Shown here in pieces: positions 16,826 through 25,648 of a stretch of 64,000 bases of DNA (the first letter of the stretch is position 1; the number at the start of each line of letters is the position of its first letter). Made by a program: the position numbers and the translations under genes. The notes beneath the pieces were generated by a model that made no database searches, had not been told where the DNA came from, and worked only from the letters and a program-made list of their open reading frames with translations. Origin of the DNA: Actinomyces culturomici (GTDB taxonomy: Bacteria; Actinomycetota; Actinomycetes; Actinomycetales; Actinomycetaceae); the NCBI RefSeq assembly GCF_900499005.1, contig NZ_LS991316.1, positions 314,203 through 378,202 on the forward strand. The letters are read 5' to 3'.

Positions 16826-17761
16826 TCAATTGACGATGTTCTCGAGCCGCTCGCCCGCGGCGAGGCGCTCGAGCTGGCGGCGCAGGAGGGCCGCGGCGCG
16901 CGACCAGAAGCCCATCGCGAGGCCGCCCACGTGGGGGCTCACGAGGACGCCCGGCGTCGACCACAGGGGATGGTCGTCCGGGAGGGGCTCCGGGTCGGTG
17001 ACGTCGAGTCCGGCGCGGATCCTCTCCGAGGCGCAGGCCTCGACGAGCGCGTCCGTGTCGACGACGGTTCCGCGGCCGATGTTGACGACGAGGGCGCCCT
17101 CGGGAAGGGCTGCGAGGGCGCGAGCGTCGAGGAGGCCACGGGTCGCGTCCCCGCCCGGGAGGACGGAGACGAGGATGTCGCACGAGGGGAGGAGGTGGAG
17201 GAGCTCCTCGACGCCGTGGACCCGGTCGACGAGGTCGTCGCCCGCCCGCGGGCGCGAGGCGATCGCCGTGAGGGACTTCGGTTCGAATGCGGCGATCCGC
17301 CGGGCGACGGCGGAGCCGATCGACCCGTAGCCGAGGACGACGACCCGCTGATCGGCGATCCCGGGCTGGAACCCGAGTCCGGTCCAGTGCCGCTCGCGGT
17401 GGTTCTCCACCCAGCGCCAGGCGCCCCTCTGCATCGCGAGGACGAGGGCGAGCGCCTGCTCGGCGGTGGCGGCGTCGTGGACGCCGCGCGCGTTCGAGAG
17501 CGCGGAGCCCTCCCCGATGCGGCCGAGGGCGTCCTCGAAGCCCGCGGAGAGCAGCTGCACGCAGCCGATCCGCGCGGTGGCGAGGTACCCCCAGACGTCG
17601 GGGGAGTTCTGGTAGGGCACGCAGGCGTAGTCGAGGGCGTCGACCGGGCAGGGGCGGTCCATGTCCCAGGCGATGACGTCGACCCCGTCGACGGGCCCGA
17701 CGCGGTCGATCCAGACGGTCGGGATCGCCGCGATCGGGCGGGCGCGCGAAGGCTCGCTCAT
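16826..17761 (-). CDS. D-isomer-specific 2-hydroxyacid dehydrogenase
   Basis: A 311-residue NAD(P)-dependent reductase of the D-2-hydroxyacid family. The nucleotide fold is VVVLGYGSIGSAVARRIAAF. The catalytic Arg lies in VVNIGRGTVVDTDALVEA, the Glu in GLDVTDPEPLPDDHPLW, and the His in VSPHVGG. The context suggests reduction or oxidation at C2 of a sugar acid (for example a 2-ketogluconate reductase, GhrB-like activity), but the family is broad. It starts two bases past the stop of the idonate-type dehydrogenase gene, so the two are coupled. Confidence 0.87.
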   Translation of the reverse strand: MSEPSRARPIAAIPTVWIDRVGPVDGVDVIAWDMDRPCPVDALDYACVPYQNSPDVWGYLATARIGCVQLLSAGFEDALGRIGEGSALSNARGVHDAATAEQALALVLAMQRGAWRWVENHRERHWTGLGFQPGIADQRVVVLGYGSIGSAVARRIAAFEPKSLTAIASRPRAGDDLVDRVHGVEELLHLLPSCDILVSVLPGGDATRGLLDARALAALPEGALVVNIGRGTVVDTDALVEACASERIRAGLDVTDPEPLPDDHPLWSTPGVLVSPHVGGLAMGFWSRAAALLRRQLERLAAGERLENIVN

Positions 17762-17763
17762 CG

Positions 17764-18771
17764 TCAGTCCATCCTCACGAGGACCTTGCCGGAGGCCGAC
17801 GAGTCCTTCGCGATCTCGAAGGCGGAGACGGCGTCCGCGGCCGCGTACTCGTGCGTGATGACGCGAGCGAACTCGGGGTGCGCGCGGAGCATCGTCACGG
17901 CCTCGTCGATCTCGTCGTCGAAGCGGAAGGTCGTGCGGACCGTCGCCTCCTTGTTGACGAGGACGGAGAGGGCGAGCGGCTGGGGGCCGGCGGGGAGCAT
18001 GCCGACGTGGACGACGACGCCGCGGCGGCGCACCGCCCGCCACGCGGAGTTCGACCCGGGGGCGGAGCCGGAGCACTCGAAGACGACGTCGTAGGCCGCG
18101 TCGGGGATCTCGTCGGCCCCCGCGCGGAAGACGCGGGCGGCGCCGAGATCCTTCGCGCGCTCGAGGGCCTCGGGGATGACGTCGGAGGCGTCGACGGAGG
18201 CGGCGCCGCGTCCGAGGGCGGCGGCGATCTGGAGGAGCCCGATCGGGCCGGAGCCGATGACGAGGACCTTCGCGCCCGCGAGCTCTCCCGCCATGTTCGC
18301 GGCGTGGAGGGCGACGCTGAGGGGCTCGGCGAGCGCGGCGGTCCGGAGGTCGAGCCCCTCGGGGAGCGGGCGGACCATGTCGCGGCCGACGAGGAGGTAG
18401 TCGCTCATCGCGCCCTGCGTGTGCGGGTGGGTCGAGGCGGAGCCGAGGTAGCTCCCCCCGGGCCAGAGGTGACGCGCGTCGGGGCATTCGGGAAGGGGCT
18501 CCCCGAAAGTCGCGGGGTGGACCGTGACCGGCGTGCCCGGGGCGTAGGTCCCCGAGGGATCGAGGTCGACGACGCCGGAGAGCTCGTGACCGGGGACGAG
18601 GGGCTCTTCGACGACGAAGTCGCCGTTCGCCCCCTGGAAGTAGTAGTGGAGGTCGGATCCGCAGATCCCGACGTAGGCGACCTTGAGTCGGACCTGGTCG
18701 GCGGTCGGTTCGGGAACGGGGACGTCCTCGAGGCGGAGGTCGAGGGCGCCGTGAATGGCGAGGGACTTCAT
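17764..18771 (-). CDS. Zinc-dependent dehydrogenase, L-idonate 5-dehydrogenase-like
   Basis: A 335-residue medium-chain dehydrogenase. Zinc-site residues are seen in GICGSDLHYYFQG (Cys), VPGHELSGVV (His, Glu) and EPLSVALHAANMAG. The cofactor fold is VLVIGSGPIGLLQIAA. The SDLHYY and EPLSVALHA signatures are those of L-idonate/sorbitol dehydrogenases, which interconvert L-idonate and 5-ketogluconate. The structural-zinc cysteine lobe is reduced (only one Cys in PECPDARHLWPGG), as in idonate dehydrogenases. The operon context with gnd and a sugar-acid kinase supports a sugar-acid substrate. Confidence 0.85.
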   Translation of the reverse strand: MKSLAIHGALDLRLEDVPVPEPTADQVRLKVAYVGICGSDLHYYFQGANGDFVVEEPLVPGHELSGVVDLDPSGTYAPGTPVTVHPATFGEPLPECPDARHLWPGGSYLGSASTHPHTQGAMSDYLLVGRDMVRPLPEGLDLRTAALAEPLSVALHAANMAGELAGAKVLVIGSGPIGLLQIAAALGRGAASVDASDVIPEALERAKDLGAARVFRAGADEIPDAAYDVVFECSGSAPGSNSAWRAVRRRGVVVHVGMLPAGPQPLALSVLVNKEATVRTTFRFDDEIDEAVTMLRAHPEFARVITHEYAAADAVSAFEIAKDSSASGKVLVRMD

Positions 18772-18778
18772 CTCATTC

Positions 18779-20248
18779 CTATTCGGTGGGGGCTGCGGCG
18801 TCGGCGGCGAGGACGTCGCGGGCGGCGGCGTCCGCCCCGTGGGCGACGATGAGATCGAGGAGCCGGGCGGTGCGATCGACGAAGACGGTCGCGTCCGCGA
18901 GGTCGGGCGGGAAGTGGGCGGCGAGGACCGAGGCGACGAGGTCGCGCGAGCCCTTCGAGCGGCGGGCGATCTTGGCGATATCGCCCCGCAGGGGCTCGTC
19001 CATCGCGGCGGCGACGGGCCCGGGGTCGAAGCCGTCGAGCGGGGCGACGCACGCGAGCCAGGAGGCGAGGGTGAGCGCCATGCAGTGGGGCGTCCTCCCC
19101 GCGGCCAGCGCCGTGCGGACGGGCTCGGGGATCCTCTGGACGAGCTTCGCGGAGCCGTCCGAGCCGACGCGCGCGGTCTGGTCGCCGAGCGACGTGTTCG
19201 ACCACCGGTCGAAGAGCTCGTCGACGTAGGCCGGGGCGTCGAAGCCGGTCGGCAGCTCGATGCTCGGGAGGCACTCCTCCTCGATGGCCTTCCGGACCAC
19301 CGCCGCGACCTCGTCGATCGCGCGGGCGTCGGGGATCGTCGCGGCGCCGAGGAGGCCGCCGACGTACGAGATCAGGGAATGCATGCCGTTGAGGATCCGG
19401 AGCTTGACGAGCTCGTAGCGGTGGACCTCGTCGGAGAAGATCGCGCCGGCGGCCTCCCAGCGGGGGCGCCCGGCGGGGAACAGGTCCTCGAGGACCCACA
19501 TGGAGAAGCGCTCGGCGGGTACCGGGACGGCGTCGTCGAGCCCGAGGAGCTCGGCGACGCGCGCGCGGGTCGCGTCGGTCGTGCCCGGGACGATCCGGTC
19601 GACCATCGTGTTGGGGAAGGCGACGTTCTTCGCGATCCACTCGAGGGTCGCATCGGCGGCGCCGGCGGCCTGGAGGTAGGCGAGGACGACCTCGCGGGTG
19701 CTCGTCCCGTTCCCCTGGACGTTGTCGCAGGAGACGACGGAGAGCGGCGCTCCGGTTGAGGCGCGGCGCTCGAGCCCGCGGGCGAGGAGGCCGATCGGCG
19801 TGCGCGGCACGGGAGCGGCGAGCTCATCGCCGAAAGAGGCGAGGTCGACGCCCGACGCGGTCCGGTGGTAGCCCTTCTCGGAGATCGTGAGGGAGACGAT
19901 TCGATGCGCGGGGTCGGCGATCGCGGCGAGGACGTCCTCGGGCTCGTCCGCGGCGACGAGGCCGCGGCGGTGGACGTCGACGAGTCCGGCGGATTCGTTC
20001 CCCGGCGACAGCGTGAGGACCGAGTAGAGGAAATCCTGCTCGGCGAGGGAGTCGACGACGCGCCGCGAGCGGTTGGCGACCCCGACGATCCCCCAGTCCC
20101 CGGGCTCTTCGGCGAGGGCGAGGGCCGTGTTCACCGCGAAGTGGGCGCGGTGGAACTGGCCGAGGCCGAGGTGGACGATTCCGGTGCGCTCGGGCGAGGG
20201 CGCGCCGATGCGGAGGGCCGCGGGGGCGGTGGAACGGTTGAGCCTCAT
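18779..20248 (-). CDS. Mannitol/fructuronate-type dehydrogenase
   Basis: A 489-residue polyol-specific long-chain dehydrogenase of the MtlD/UxuB family, which interconverts fructuronate and mannonate, tagaturonate and altronate, or fructose and mannitol using NAD(H). Signatures are HLGLGQFHRAHFA, SLTISEKGY, SVVSCDNVQGNG, FPNTMVDRIVPGTT and the catalytic KLRILNGMHSLISYVG. The family cannot be split by eye into mannitol and fructuronate types; the sugar-acid neighbours favour a ketouronate reductase. The ATG overlaps the upstream stop by four bases (ATGA). Confidence 0.88.
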   Translation of the reverse strand: MRLNRSTAPAALRIGAPSPERTGIVHLGLGQFHRAHFAVNTALALAEEPGDWGIVGVANRSRRVVDSLAEQDFLYSVLTLSPGNESAGLVDVHRRGLVAADEPEDVLAAIADPAHRIVSLTISEKGYHRTASGVDLASFGDELAAPVPRTPIGLLARGLERRASTGAPLSVVSCDNVQGNGTSTREVVLAYLQAAGAADATLEWIAKNVAFPNTMVDRIVPGTTDATRARVAELLGLDDAVPVPAERFSMWVLEDLFPAGRPRWEAAGAIFSDEVHRYELVKLRILNGMHSLISYVGGLLGAATIPDARAIDEVAAVVRKAIEEECLPSIELPTGFDAPAYVDELFDRWSNTSLGDQTARVGSDGSAKLVQRIPEPVRTALAAGRTPHCMALTLASWLACVAPLDGFDPGPVAAAMDEPLRGDIAKIARRSKGSRDLVASVLAAHFPPDLADATVFVDRTARLLDLIVAHGADAAARDVLAADAAAPTE

Positions 20249-21093
20249 GACTCCTCCCCGGCGAGGATCCGCAGGTAGCGCATGACGACGGTGTTGTCGT
20301 AGTCGCCGAGGCCCGCGTCGGTGAGGCCGCGGAAGAGGGTCTCGCCGATGTCGAGGACGGGAAGGGGGCGGCCGTTCGCGCTGTCCTTCGCGAAGCGGAG
20401 ATCCTTGACGAGGAACTTCGCCGGCCCCGAGGGGGAGAAATCCTCGTCGGCGAGCTTGTCCTTCTTCTGCTCGAGCAGCTCGGAGCCCGCGAGGCCCGCG
20501 CCGAGGACGGAGAGGACCCGGTGCGCGTCGAGGCCGTTGTCCTTCGCGACGAGCGTCGCCTCGGACAGGGCGATGAGCGTGCCGACGACGACCATCTGGT
20601 TGCAGGCCTTCGCGACGGCGCCCGAGCCGACGGGCCCCATGAGTTCGACGGATCCGCCGATCACGTGAAGGATCGGGAGGACCCGCGCGAAGGCGGACTC
20701 GTCGCCGCCGCACATGATCGACATCGTGCCGTCGGTCGCCTTGGCGACACCGCCCGACATGCAGGCGTCGACGACCGCGATCCGGCCGTCGAGGCGCTCG
20801 GCGAGCTCCCGGACGGCGAGCGGGGAGATCGTCGACATGACGACGAGGTCGCTCGCCCCCGACTCGAGGAGCGCGGGGAGCATGGGCTCGAGGTAGGGGA
20901 GGTCCGGGAGGAGGCAGAGGACGACCTCGCGGTCGACGAGGGCCTCGTTCGCGTCGGTGAAGACGCGGACGCCGGCCTCCTCGGCGGCGGGGACGGGGAC
21001 GATGTTCGCGCCCGTGACGTCGTGACCGGCGAGGGCGAGGTTGCGTGCGACGGGCAGGCCCATGTTGCCCAGCCCGAGAACGGCGATCTTCAT
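20245..21093 (-). CDS. NAD(P)-dependent beta-hydroxyacid dehydrogenase
   Basis: A 282-residue member of the 3-hydroxyisobutyrate/tartronate-semialdehyde reductase family. Motifs are GLGNMGLPVARNLALAGHDV (cofactor), DACMSGGVAKATDGTMSIMCGG (substrate; the usual DAPVSGG has Cys-Met instead of Pro-Val) and GSGAVAKACNQMVV, carrying the catalytic lysine. Relatives oxidise or reduce beta-hydroxyacids such as tartronate semialdehyde or 6-phosphogluconate analogues. It overlaps both neighbours by four bases, so it is tightly operonic. Its substrate is unknown. Confidence 0.85.
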   Translation of the reverse strand: MKIAVLGLGNMGLPVARNLALAGHDVTGANIVPVPAAEEAGVRVFTDANEALVDREVVLCLLPDLPYLEPMLPALLESGASDLVVMSTISPLAVRELAERLDGRIAVVDACMSGGVAKATDGTMSIMCGGDESAFARVLPILHVIGGSVELMGPVGSGAVAKACNQMVVVGTLIALSEATLVAKDNGLDAHRVLSVLGAGLAGSELLEQKKDKLADEDFSPSGPAKFLVKDLRFAKDSANGRPLPVLDIGETLFRGLTDAGLGDYDNTVVMRYLRILAGEES

Positions 21094-22130
21094 TCGGCCA
21101 TCTCCTCGAGACGCTGCTGGAAGGACGGTTTGGCGAGGACGTCGCGGTTGACGACGAATCGCGGTTCGCGGCCCTCGCGCACGGCGAGGATCGCGTCGAT
21201 GCAGGAGTTCCCGTTGCCCCGGCTCATCTCGGAGGTCCACGCGATCGAATGCGGCGCGAGGGTGACGTTCGGGAGATCGACGATCCCGGAGGAGGGGGGC
21301 TCCTCCTCGAAGACGTCGAGTCCGGCGGCGCGGAGTCGTCCCGTCGACAGCGCGTCGATGAGCGCGGGCTCGTCGACGATCGGACCGCGGGCGACGTTGA
21401 CGAGGACGGAGCCCGGGCGCATGCGGGCGAGGAAGTCCGCGTCGACGAAGTGGTAGGTCGAGTCGGTGAGGACCGCCATGAGGACGAGGGCGTCCGAGCG
21501 CTCGGCGAGGGCCTCGCGGTCGACGAGCTCGACGCCGAGCTCGGCGGCCCGCTCGGGCGGGCAGAAGGGGTCGCAGCCGATGATCTCGACGTCGAAGGGG
21601 GAGAGGAGCCGCACGAGCTCCGCCCCGGTGTTCCCGACCCCGAGGATGCCGACGGTGAGCCCGTTGAGCCCCGTGCCCATCCAGTCGACGCGCTCGTCCC
21701 AGTCGGGCCGCTTCGCGATGTCGTGCTTCTGCACGAGGTTGTGGAGGGTCGCGAGGAGCATCGTGAGCGCGGCGGTCGCGACGGGGCGGCGGGCGCCGTC
21801 GGGGGTGATCGTCGCCGCGACGTCGTTCGCGGTGCACGCCTCGAGATCAACGGCGTCGTATCCGACGCCGAAGCGGGCGAGCAGGGCGGGGCGCGCGACG
21901 CCGTCGGCGAAGGAGTCCGCGGTAACGGCGGGCGCGGCGTAGAGGACGGCGTCGTAGGGGGCGAGATCCTCCGGGCGGAAGGCGTCGACGACCTCCGGCA
22001 TGTACTCCCATTCGACGCCGGCCTCGTCGAGGCGCGCGAGGCCGATGTCGCCCCAGACGTTGCGGCTGCGCGAATCGGCGGGATCCGCGAGGAAGTCGCG
22101 GGACACGCCCACGCGGAACGCGGCCCCCAT
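21090..22130 (-). CDS. Second D-2-hydroxyacid dehydrogenase (phosphoglycerate-dehydrogenase-like)
   Basis: A 346-residue SerA/GhrB-type NAD-dependent dehydrogenase lacking a C-terminal ACT domain. LTVGILGVGNTGAELVRLLSPF forms the nucleotide fold. SVLVNVARGPIVDEPALIDAL gives the catalytic Arg, GLDVFEEEP the Glu and LAPHSIAW the His. It is only distantly similar to the other hydroxyacid dehydrogenase of this operon (16826-17761), so they likely act on different intermediates. Translation is coupled to both neighbours (ATGA with the downstream gene, TGATG with the upstream one). Confidence 0.85.
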   Translation of the reverse strand: MGAAFRVGVSRDFLADPADSRSRNVWGDIGLARLDEAGVEWEYMPEVVDAFRPEDLAPYDAVLYAAPAVTADSFADGVARPALLARFGVGYDAVDLEACTANDVAATITPDGARRPVATAALTMLLATLHNLVQKHDIAKRPDWDERVDWMGTGLNGLTVGILGVGNTGAELVRLLSPFDVEIIGCDPFCPPERAAELGVELVDREALAERSDALVLMAVLTDSTYHFVDADFLARMRPGSVLVNVARGPIVDEPALIDALSTGRLRAAGLDVFEEEPPSSGIVDLPNVTLAPHSIAWTSEMSRGNGNSCIDAILAVREGREPRFVVNRDVLAKPSFQQRLEEMAE

Positions 22131-23080
22131 CAGAGCACCGCGATCGGGTTGATCGGGCTGCCGGTCCCGCGCGGAACCGACAGCGGGGCGATCGTCAGCA
22201 TGAAGCGGTACTTGTTCTCCGCCGCGCACGCGCGCGAGATGTCTTCGAGGTCGAGGTTGTCGAGGAGGGGCACGCCCATCGCGGTGATCGCGAGGATGTG
22301 GATGGGGGAGCCGATGCCGGGCGTCGGCGAGGGACGGACGTCCGAGTCGCCGTCGCCGCCGAGGAGGACGATCCCGCGCTCGGCGAGGAGAGGCATCGCG
22401 TCGACGTGAAGGCCGGCGCTCCCCTCGACGTCGGGGTTCCACGGTCCGAGCGCGGCGCGGCGCGCGAAGTGCCCGGAGCGGACGAGGACGGCGTCGCCCG
22501 GCTGGATCTCGACTCCGAGCTTCTCCTCGGCCTCGAGGATGTCCTCGGCGTGGAACGCCGTACCGGGCTCGATCCAGTCGACGCCCTTGACGGCGGCGAA
22601 GTCGAGGAGGACGCAGGCCGTGACGAGATGGCCGAGGGCCGCGACGTCGCCGAAGTCGGTACCGGTCGCATTGACGGTGTCCTTCGTCGGATGCCCGTCG
22701 AAGAGCTCGCCGCGGTACGCGATGTGCGAGAGCGCGTCGAGGTGGGAGACGGCCTTGCCGTGGAAGGCGACGCCGAGGAAGTCCTTGTTGCACGAGGGCT
22801 CGGGGGGTTCGCGGTCGCCGAGCTCGACCATCATGTGGAGGGCGGGGTTCGGGTTGTCGATGCCGCTCACCGTGTTCCACGGGAGGGCCATCTGGACGGT
22901 CGTCCCGGACTCGACGAGCGCGGCGGCTTCTCGGACCTTCTCGGGGCCGACGGTCTGCCACGCGCCGCGGGAGGGTTCGGCGTACTGTCCCCATCGACAT
23001 ACGCTCTTGAAGACCGAGTCGAATTCGGCCTGGCTCACCTCGGGCAGGGCAAGGGGGTTGGTCGCACTGGGCGTGGACAT
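22130..23080 (-). CDS. Cyclase-family metal-dependent hydrolase
   Basis: A 316-residue member of the cyclase/kynurenine-formamidase-like fold (PF04199). The metal-binding signature is HGKAVSHLDALSHIAY, a variant of HxGTHxDxPxH in which Ser replaces Thr; GDAVLVRSGH and GIGSPIHILA also fit the family. These enzymes hydrolyse cyclic amides or lactone-like bonds, or dehydrate. As the first gene of the operon it might open a sugar lactone, but that is inference. The promoter and presumed operators lie in the 87-bp gap to the divergent IclR gene. Confidence 0.82.
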   Translation of the reverse strand: MSTPSATNPLALPEVSQAEFDSVFKSVCRWGQYAEPSRGAWQTVGPEKVREAAALVESGTTVQMALPWNTVSGIDNPNPALHMMVELGDREPPEPSCNKDFLGVAFHGKAVSHLDALSHIAYRGELFDGHPTKDTVNATGTDFGDVAALGHLVTACVLLDFAAVKGVDWIEPGTAFHAEDILEAEEKLGVEIQPGDAVLVRSGHFARRAALGPWNPDVEGSAGLHVDAMPLLAERGIVLLGGDGDSDVRPSPTPGIGSPIHILAITAMGVPLLDNLDLEDISRACAAENKYRFMLTIAPLSVPRGTGSPINPIAVL

Positions 23081-23130
23081 GCTCGACTCCTTCGTTGAGT
23101 TCCAACGCCGACAACTCTAGATCAGTATCC

Positions 23131-23160
23131 TGGTTTCAATCCAGTCCTTTGGCCAAAGGA
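23131..23160. promoter_or_regulatory. Paired palindromes, candidate IclR operator
   Basis: CTGGTTTCAATCCAG (23131-23145) is an interrupted inverted repeat, and CCTTTGGCCAAAGG (23147-23160) is a perfect 14-bp palindrome. They are adjacent in the short gap between the divergent regulator and operon, immediately before the iclR ATG, so a bound regulator could control both directions. Confidence 0.6.
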
Positions 23161-23167
23161 GTTTTTC

Positions 23168-23932
23168 ATGAAGAACAGCGCCGTTCCCGCGCTCACCCGT
23201 GCGATGAGGATCTTCGAGCTGCTCGCGGAGGAGGGGCAGCCGGGCCTCGGCGTGACGGAGATCGCCGCGAGGACCGGGATCGCGAAGTCGACGACCGCGC
23301 TCATCTGCTCCGTGCTGGAGGAGGAGAACCTCGTGCGCCGTCACGACAACCGCTACCTCCTCGGGCGCCGCCTCCTCACACTCGCCGGCGACTACCTCGC
23401 CACGGTCGACCAGCTCTCCGACTTCTACGACGAGGTCCGCGCACAGCCCGTGATGTCGCGGCATTCCGCGCGCCTCGCCATGCTCGACGGCACCGACGTC
23501 ATCTACCTCGCGCGCTACGAGGTCGGGCGCGTCCGACGGGTGAGCGGCTCGATCGGCGACCGCTTCCCCGCGTCGATCACGGCGACCGGGAAGGCGATCC
23601 TCATGACGATGTCGCCCGCCGTCGTCGCGGATCGCTTCCGTTCGGTGGATTTCCCGCGCTTCACGGAGAAGAGCATCCAGTCGCTTCCCGAGTTCCTCCA
23701 GGACCTCGACCGTTGTCGCGAGCGCGGGTACGCGATGGACGACGAGGAGACGAATCTCGGGCAGGTCTGCTTCGCCGTCCCCGTCCGCAACGAGGAAACG
23801 GACGAGGCCCATCTCGCCGTGTCGACGACCCTGTCGAAGGAGGCCGCGGCGCGCGACGTCGACCTCGTCCTCGAGGAGCTGCGCGCGGTTGCCGACATCT
23901 TCACCAATCCGCTCGCGGGGAAGAGCTTCTGA
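23168..23932 (+). CDS. IclR-family transcriptional regulator
   Basis: A 254-residue regulator. The N-terminal winged helix (about 8-70) contains LGVTEIAARTGIAKSTTALICSVLEEENLVRR. The IclR effector domain (about 90-250) shows GDRFPASITATGKAILMTM and GYAMDDEETNLGQVCFAVPVRN. IclR proteins commonly sense sugar acids or aromatic acids and repress adjacent catabolic operons. It is divergent from the eight-gene operon and upstream of the ABC importer genes, so it probably controls both and itself. Confidence 0.92.
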   Translation: MKNSAVPALTRAMRIFELLAEEGQPGLGVTEIAARTGIAKSTTALICSVLEEENLVRRHDNRYLLGRRLLTLAGDYLATVDQLSDFYDEVRAQPVMSRHSARLAMLDGTDVIYLARYEVGRVRRVSGSIGDRFPASITATGKAILMTMSPAVVADRFRSVDFPRFTEKSIQSLPEFLQDLDRCRERGYAMDDEETNLGQVCFAVPVRNEETDEAHLAVSTTLSKEAAARDVDLVLEELRAVADIFTNPLAGKSF

Positions 23933-23956
23933 CCCCTTACTCCCTCCGACGTCCGA

Positions 23957-23986
23957 CGGGCGCCCCCTCGAGCGAGGGGGCGCCCG
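23957..23986 (+). terminator. Terminator after the IclR gene
   Basis: CGGGCGCCCCCTCGA and its exact complement form an uninterrupted 30-bp palindrome 24 bases past the stop. It separates the regulator from the ABC operon, which then needs its own promoter. Confidence 0.8.
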
Positions 23987-24046
23987 CCCGTTGTGGCTCG
24001 AGAGGCGAATAGCGAGCGCTCACATCGAATTCGCGTGAGGAAGGGC

Positions 24047-24075
24047 TTGCGCTCGAGCGTCAAACAGTTCAGAAT
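24047..24075 (+). promoter_or_regulatory. Candidate promoter of the sugar ABC operon
   Basis: TTGCGC (24047-24052) and CAGAAT (24070-24075) are separated by 17 bp, about 60 bp before the first ABC gene. Assigned by spacing and similarity only. Confidence 0.4.
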
Positions 24076-24131
24076 GATGAACACCGTCCAGCGGGATGGA
24101 AATGCGCAATGTGGCGCGAGGAGGAACATCA

Positions 24132-25631
24132 ATGGCTGCTGCTGCTCCGCTGATCGAGATCAGAGGTCTCGTCAAGCAGTTCGGAACGACGCAGGCGCTC
24201 AAGGGCGTCGACTTCACGCTGATGCCCCACAGCATCCACGCCCTCCTCGGGCAGAACGGCGCGGGCAAGTCGACCCTCATCAAGGTCCTGTCCGGCCTGT
24301 ACCCGCCGACCGCCGGCGAGATCACCGTCATGGGCAAGCCCCTCGGCACGCCCGAGGCGGCGGCCGCGATGGCCTTCATCCACCAGGACCTCGGCCTCGT
24401 CGAGGCGATGAGCGTCGCGGAGAACGTCGCGCTCGCGACCTCCTACCCGCGACGCGGGGGCTTCATCGATTGGAAGTCCGTCAACCGCAAGGCCGAGGAA
24501 GCGCTCGAAATCGTCCAGCTCGACGTCGACCCCGACGTTCTCATCGCCGATCTCACGCGCGCCGAGCGCTCGCTCGTCGCGATCGCCCGCGCCCTGTCGA
24601 CCGACGCGCCGATCATCGTCCTCGACGAGCCGACCGCCTCGCTCCCTGCGGCGGACTCGGCGCGCCTCTTCGACGTCCTGCGCGACCTGCGCGATCGCGA
24701 CCGTGGACTCATCTACGTCTCCCACCGCCTCGACGAGGTGTTCACGATCTCGGATCAGGTGACGGTGTTCCGCGATGGACGGCTCGTCCACGCCGGGCCC
24801 ATCGAGGCCAAGTCGCCGCAGGACCTCGTCATCGACATCGTCGGCTCGAAGCCCAAGAGCTACACGTCGCGCGCAGGATCCGGCGAGCGCCCGATCGTCC
24901 TCTCCGGAGAGCGCGTCCTCGCCGGCCCCGCGGGCCCCGTCACCTTCGACGTCAAGGCGGGCGAGGTCCTCGGCATGGTCGGGCTCACCGGCGCCGGGCA
25001 GGTGCAGGTCGGTCGCGCGATCGGCGGCGCCTTCCCGATGCACGGCGGTTCGCTGGTGATCGACGGCGTCGCCTACGCGCCCAAGTCGCCCGCCGAGGCC
25101 GTCGATCGCGGCGTCGGCTTCGTCACCTCCAACCGCATGGAAGAGGGGATGGCCCCGACGATGAGCGTCCAGGAGAACTTCCTCGCGAACATGCGCCCGA
25201 GGGGCAAGGGCCTCCTCGCATGGCTCAACGCGCGACAGCAGGACGCCCTCGGCGACGAACTCGTCGAGACCTACGGCGTCCTCCCCGCCAACGCCGACCT
25301 GCCGATCGCCACCCTGTCGGGCGGCAACCAGCAGAAGGTGATGTTCGGCCGCTGGCTCTCCGCCAGCCGCAAGGTCATCGTCCTCGAGGAGCCGACCGCG
25401 GGCGTGGACGTCGGAGCCAAGGCCGATATCTACGAACTCATGGAGGACTCGCTGAGGGACGGCCTCGCCGTCGTCCTCGTGAGCTCCGACTTCGAAGAGG
25501 TCGCCTCCGTCTGCCACCGCGCCCTCGTCTTCGTCCAGGGCCGCGTCACCGACGAGCTCTCCGGAGACTCCCTCACCGTCAGCAACCTCACCGCCGCCTG
25601 CTCCGGCGCCAACCTCGTCCACTCCAAGTGA
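24132..25631 (+). CDS. Sugar ABC transporter, duplicated ATP-binding protein (RbsA/MglA type)
   Basis: A 499-residue protein with two ABC domains, the architecture of carbohydrate-uptake CUT2 importers. Domain 1 has Walker A GQNGAGKST (about 42-50), a degenerate signature LTRAERSLVAIARAL and Walker B IIVLDEPTASLP. Domain 2 has the usual degenerate P-loop LTGAGQVQV, signature LSGGNQQKVMFGRWL and VIVLEEPTAGVDVG. The asymmetry is normal for CUT2. The ATG at 24132 follows GAGGAGGAA. It powers import by the permease and binding protein encoded next. Confidence 0.93.
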   Translation: MAAAAPLIEIRGLVKQFGTTQALKGVDFTLMPHSIHALLGQNGAGKSTLIKVLSGLYPPTAGEITVMGKPLGTPEAAAAMAFIHQDLGLVEAMSVAENVALATSYPRRGGFIDWKSVNRKAEEALEIVQLDVDPDVLIADLTRAERSLVAIARALSTDAPIIVLDEPTASLPAADSARLFDVLRDLRDRDRGLIYVSHRLDEVFTISDQVTVFRDGRLVHAGPIEAKSPQDLVIDIVGSKPKSYTSRAGSGERPIVLSGERVLAGPAGPVTFDVKAGEVLGMVGLTGAGQVQVGRAIGGAFPMHGGSLVIDGVAYAPKSPAEAVDRGVGFVTSNRMEEGMAPTMSVQENFLANMRPRGKGLLAWLNARQQDALGDELVETYGVLPANADLPIATLSGGNQQKVMFGRWLSASRKVIVLEEPTAGVDVGAKADIYELMEDSLRDGLAVVLVSSDFEEVASVCHRALVFVQGRVTDELSGDSLTVSNLTAACSGANLVHSK

Positions 25632-25648
25632 CCAGGAGATACGACAGC

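Noticed and set aside
14209..16833. 874-residue plus-strand open frame opposite the kinase and gnd
   Set aside because: Antisense of two clearly recognisable enzymes; acidic low-complexity composition typical of reverse frames in high-GC DNA. Similar long shadows lie opposite ychF, hppA, the ABC ATPase and typA.
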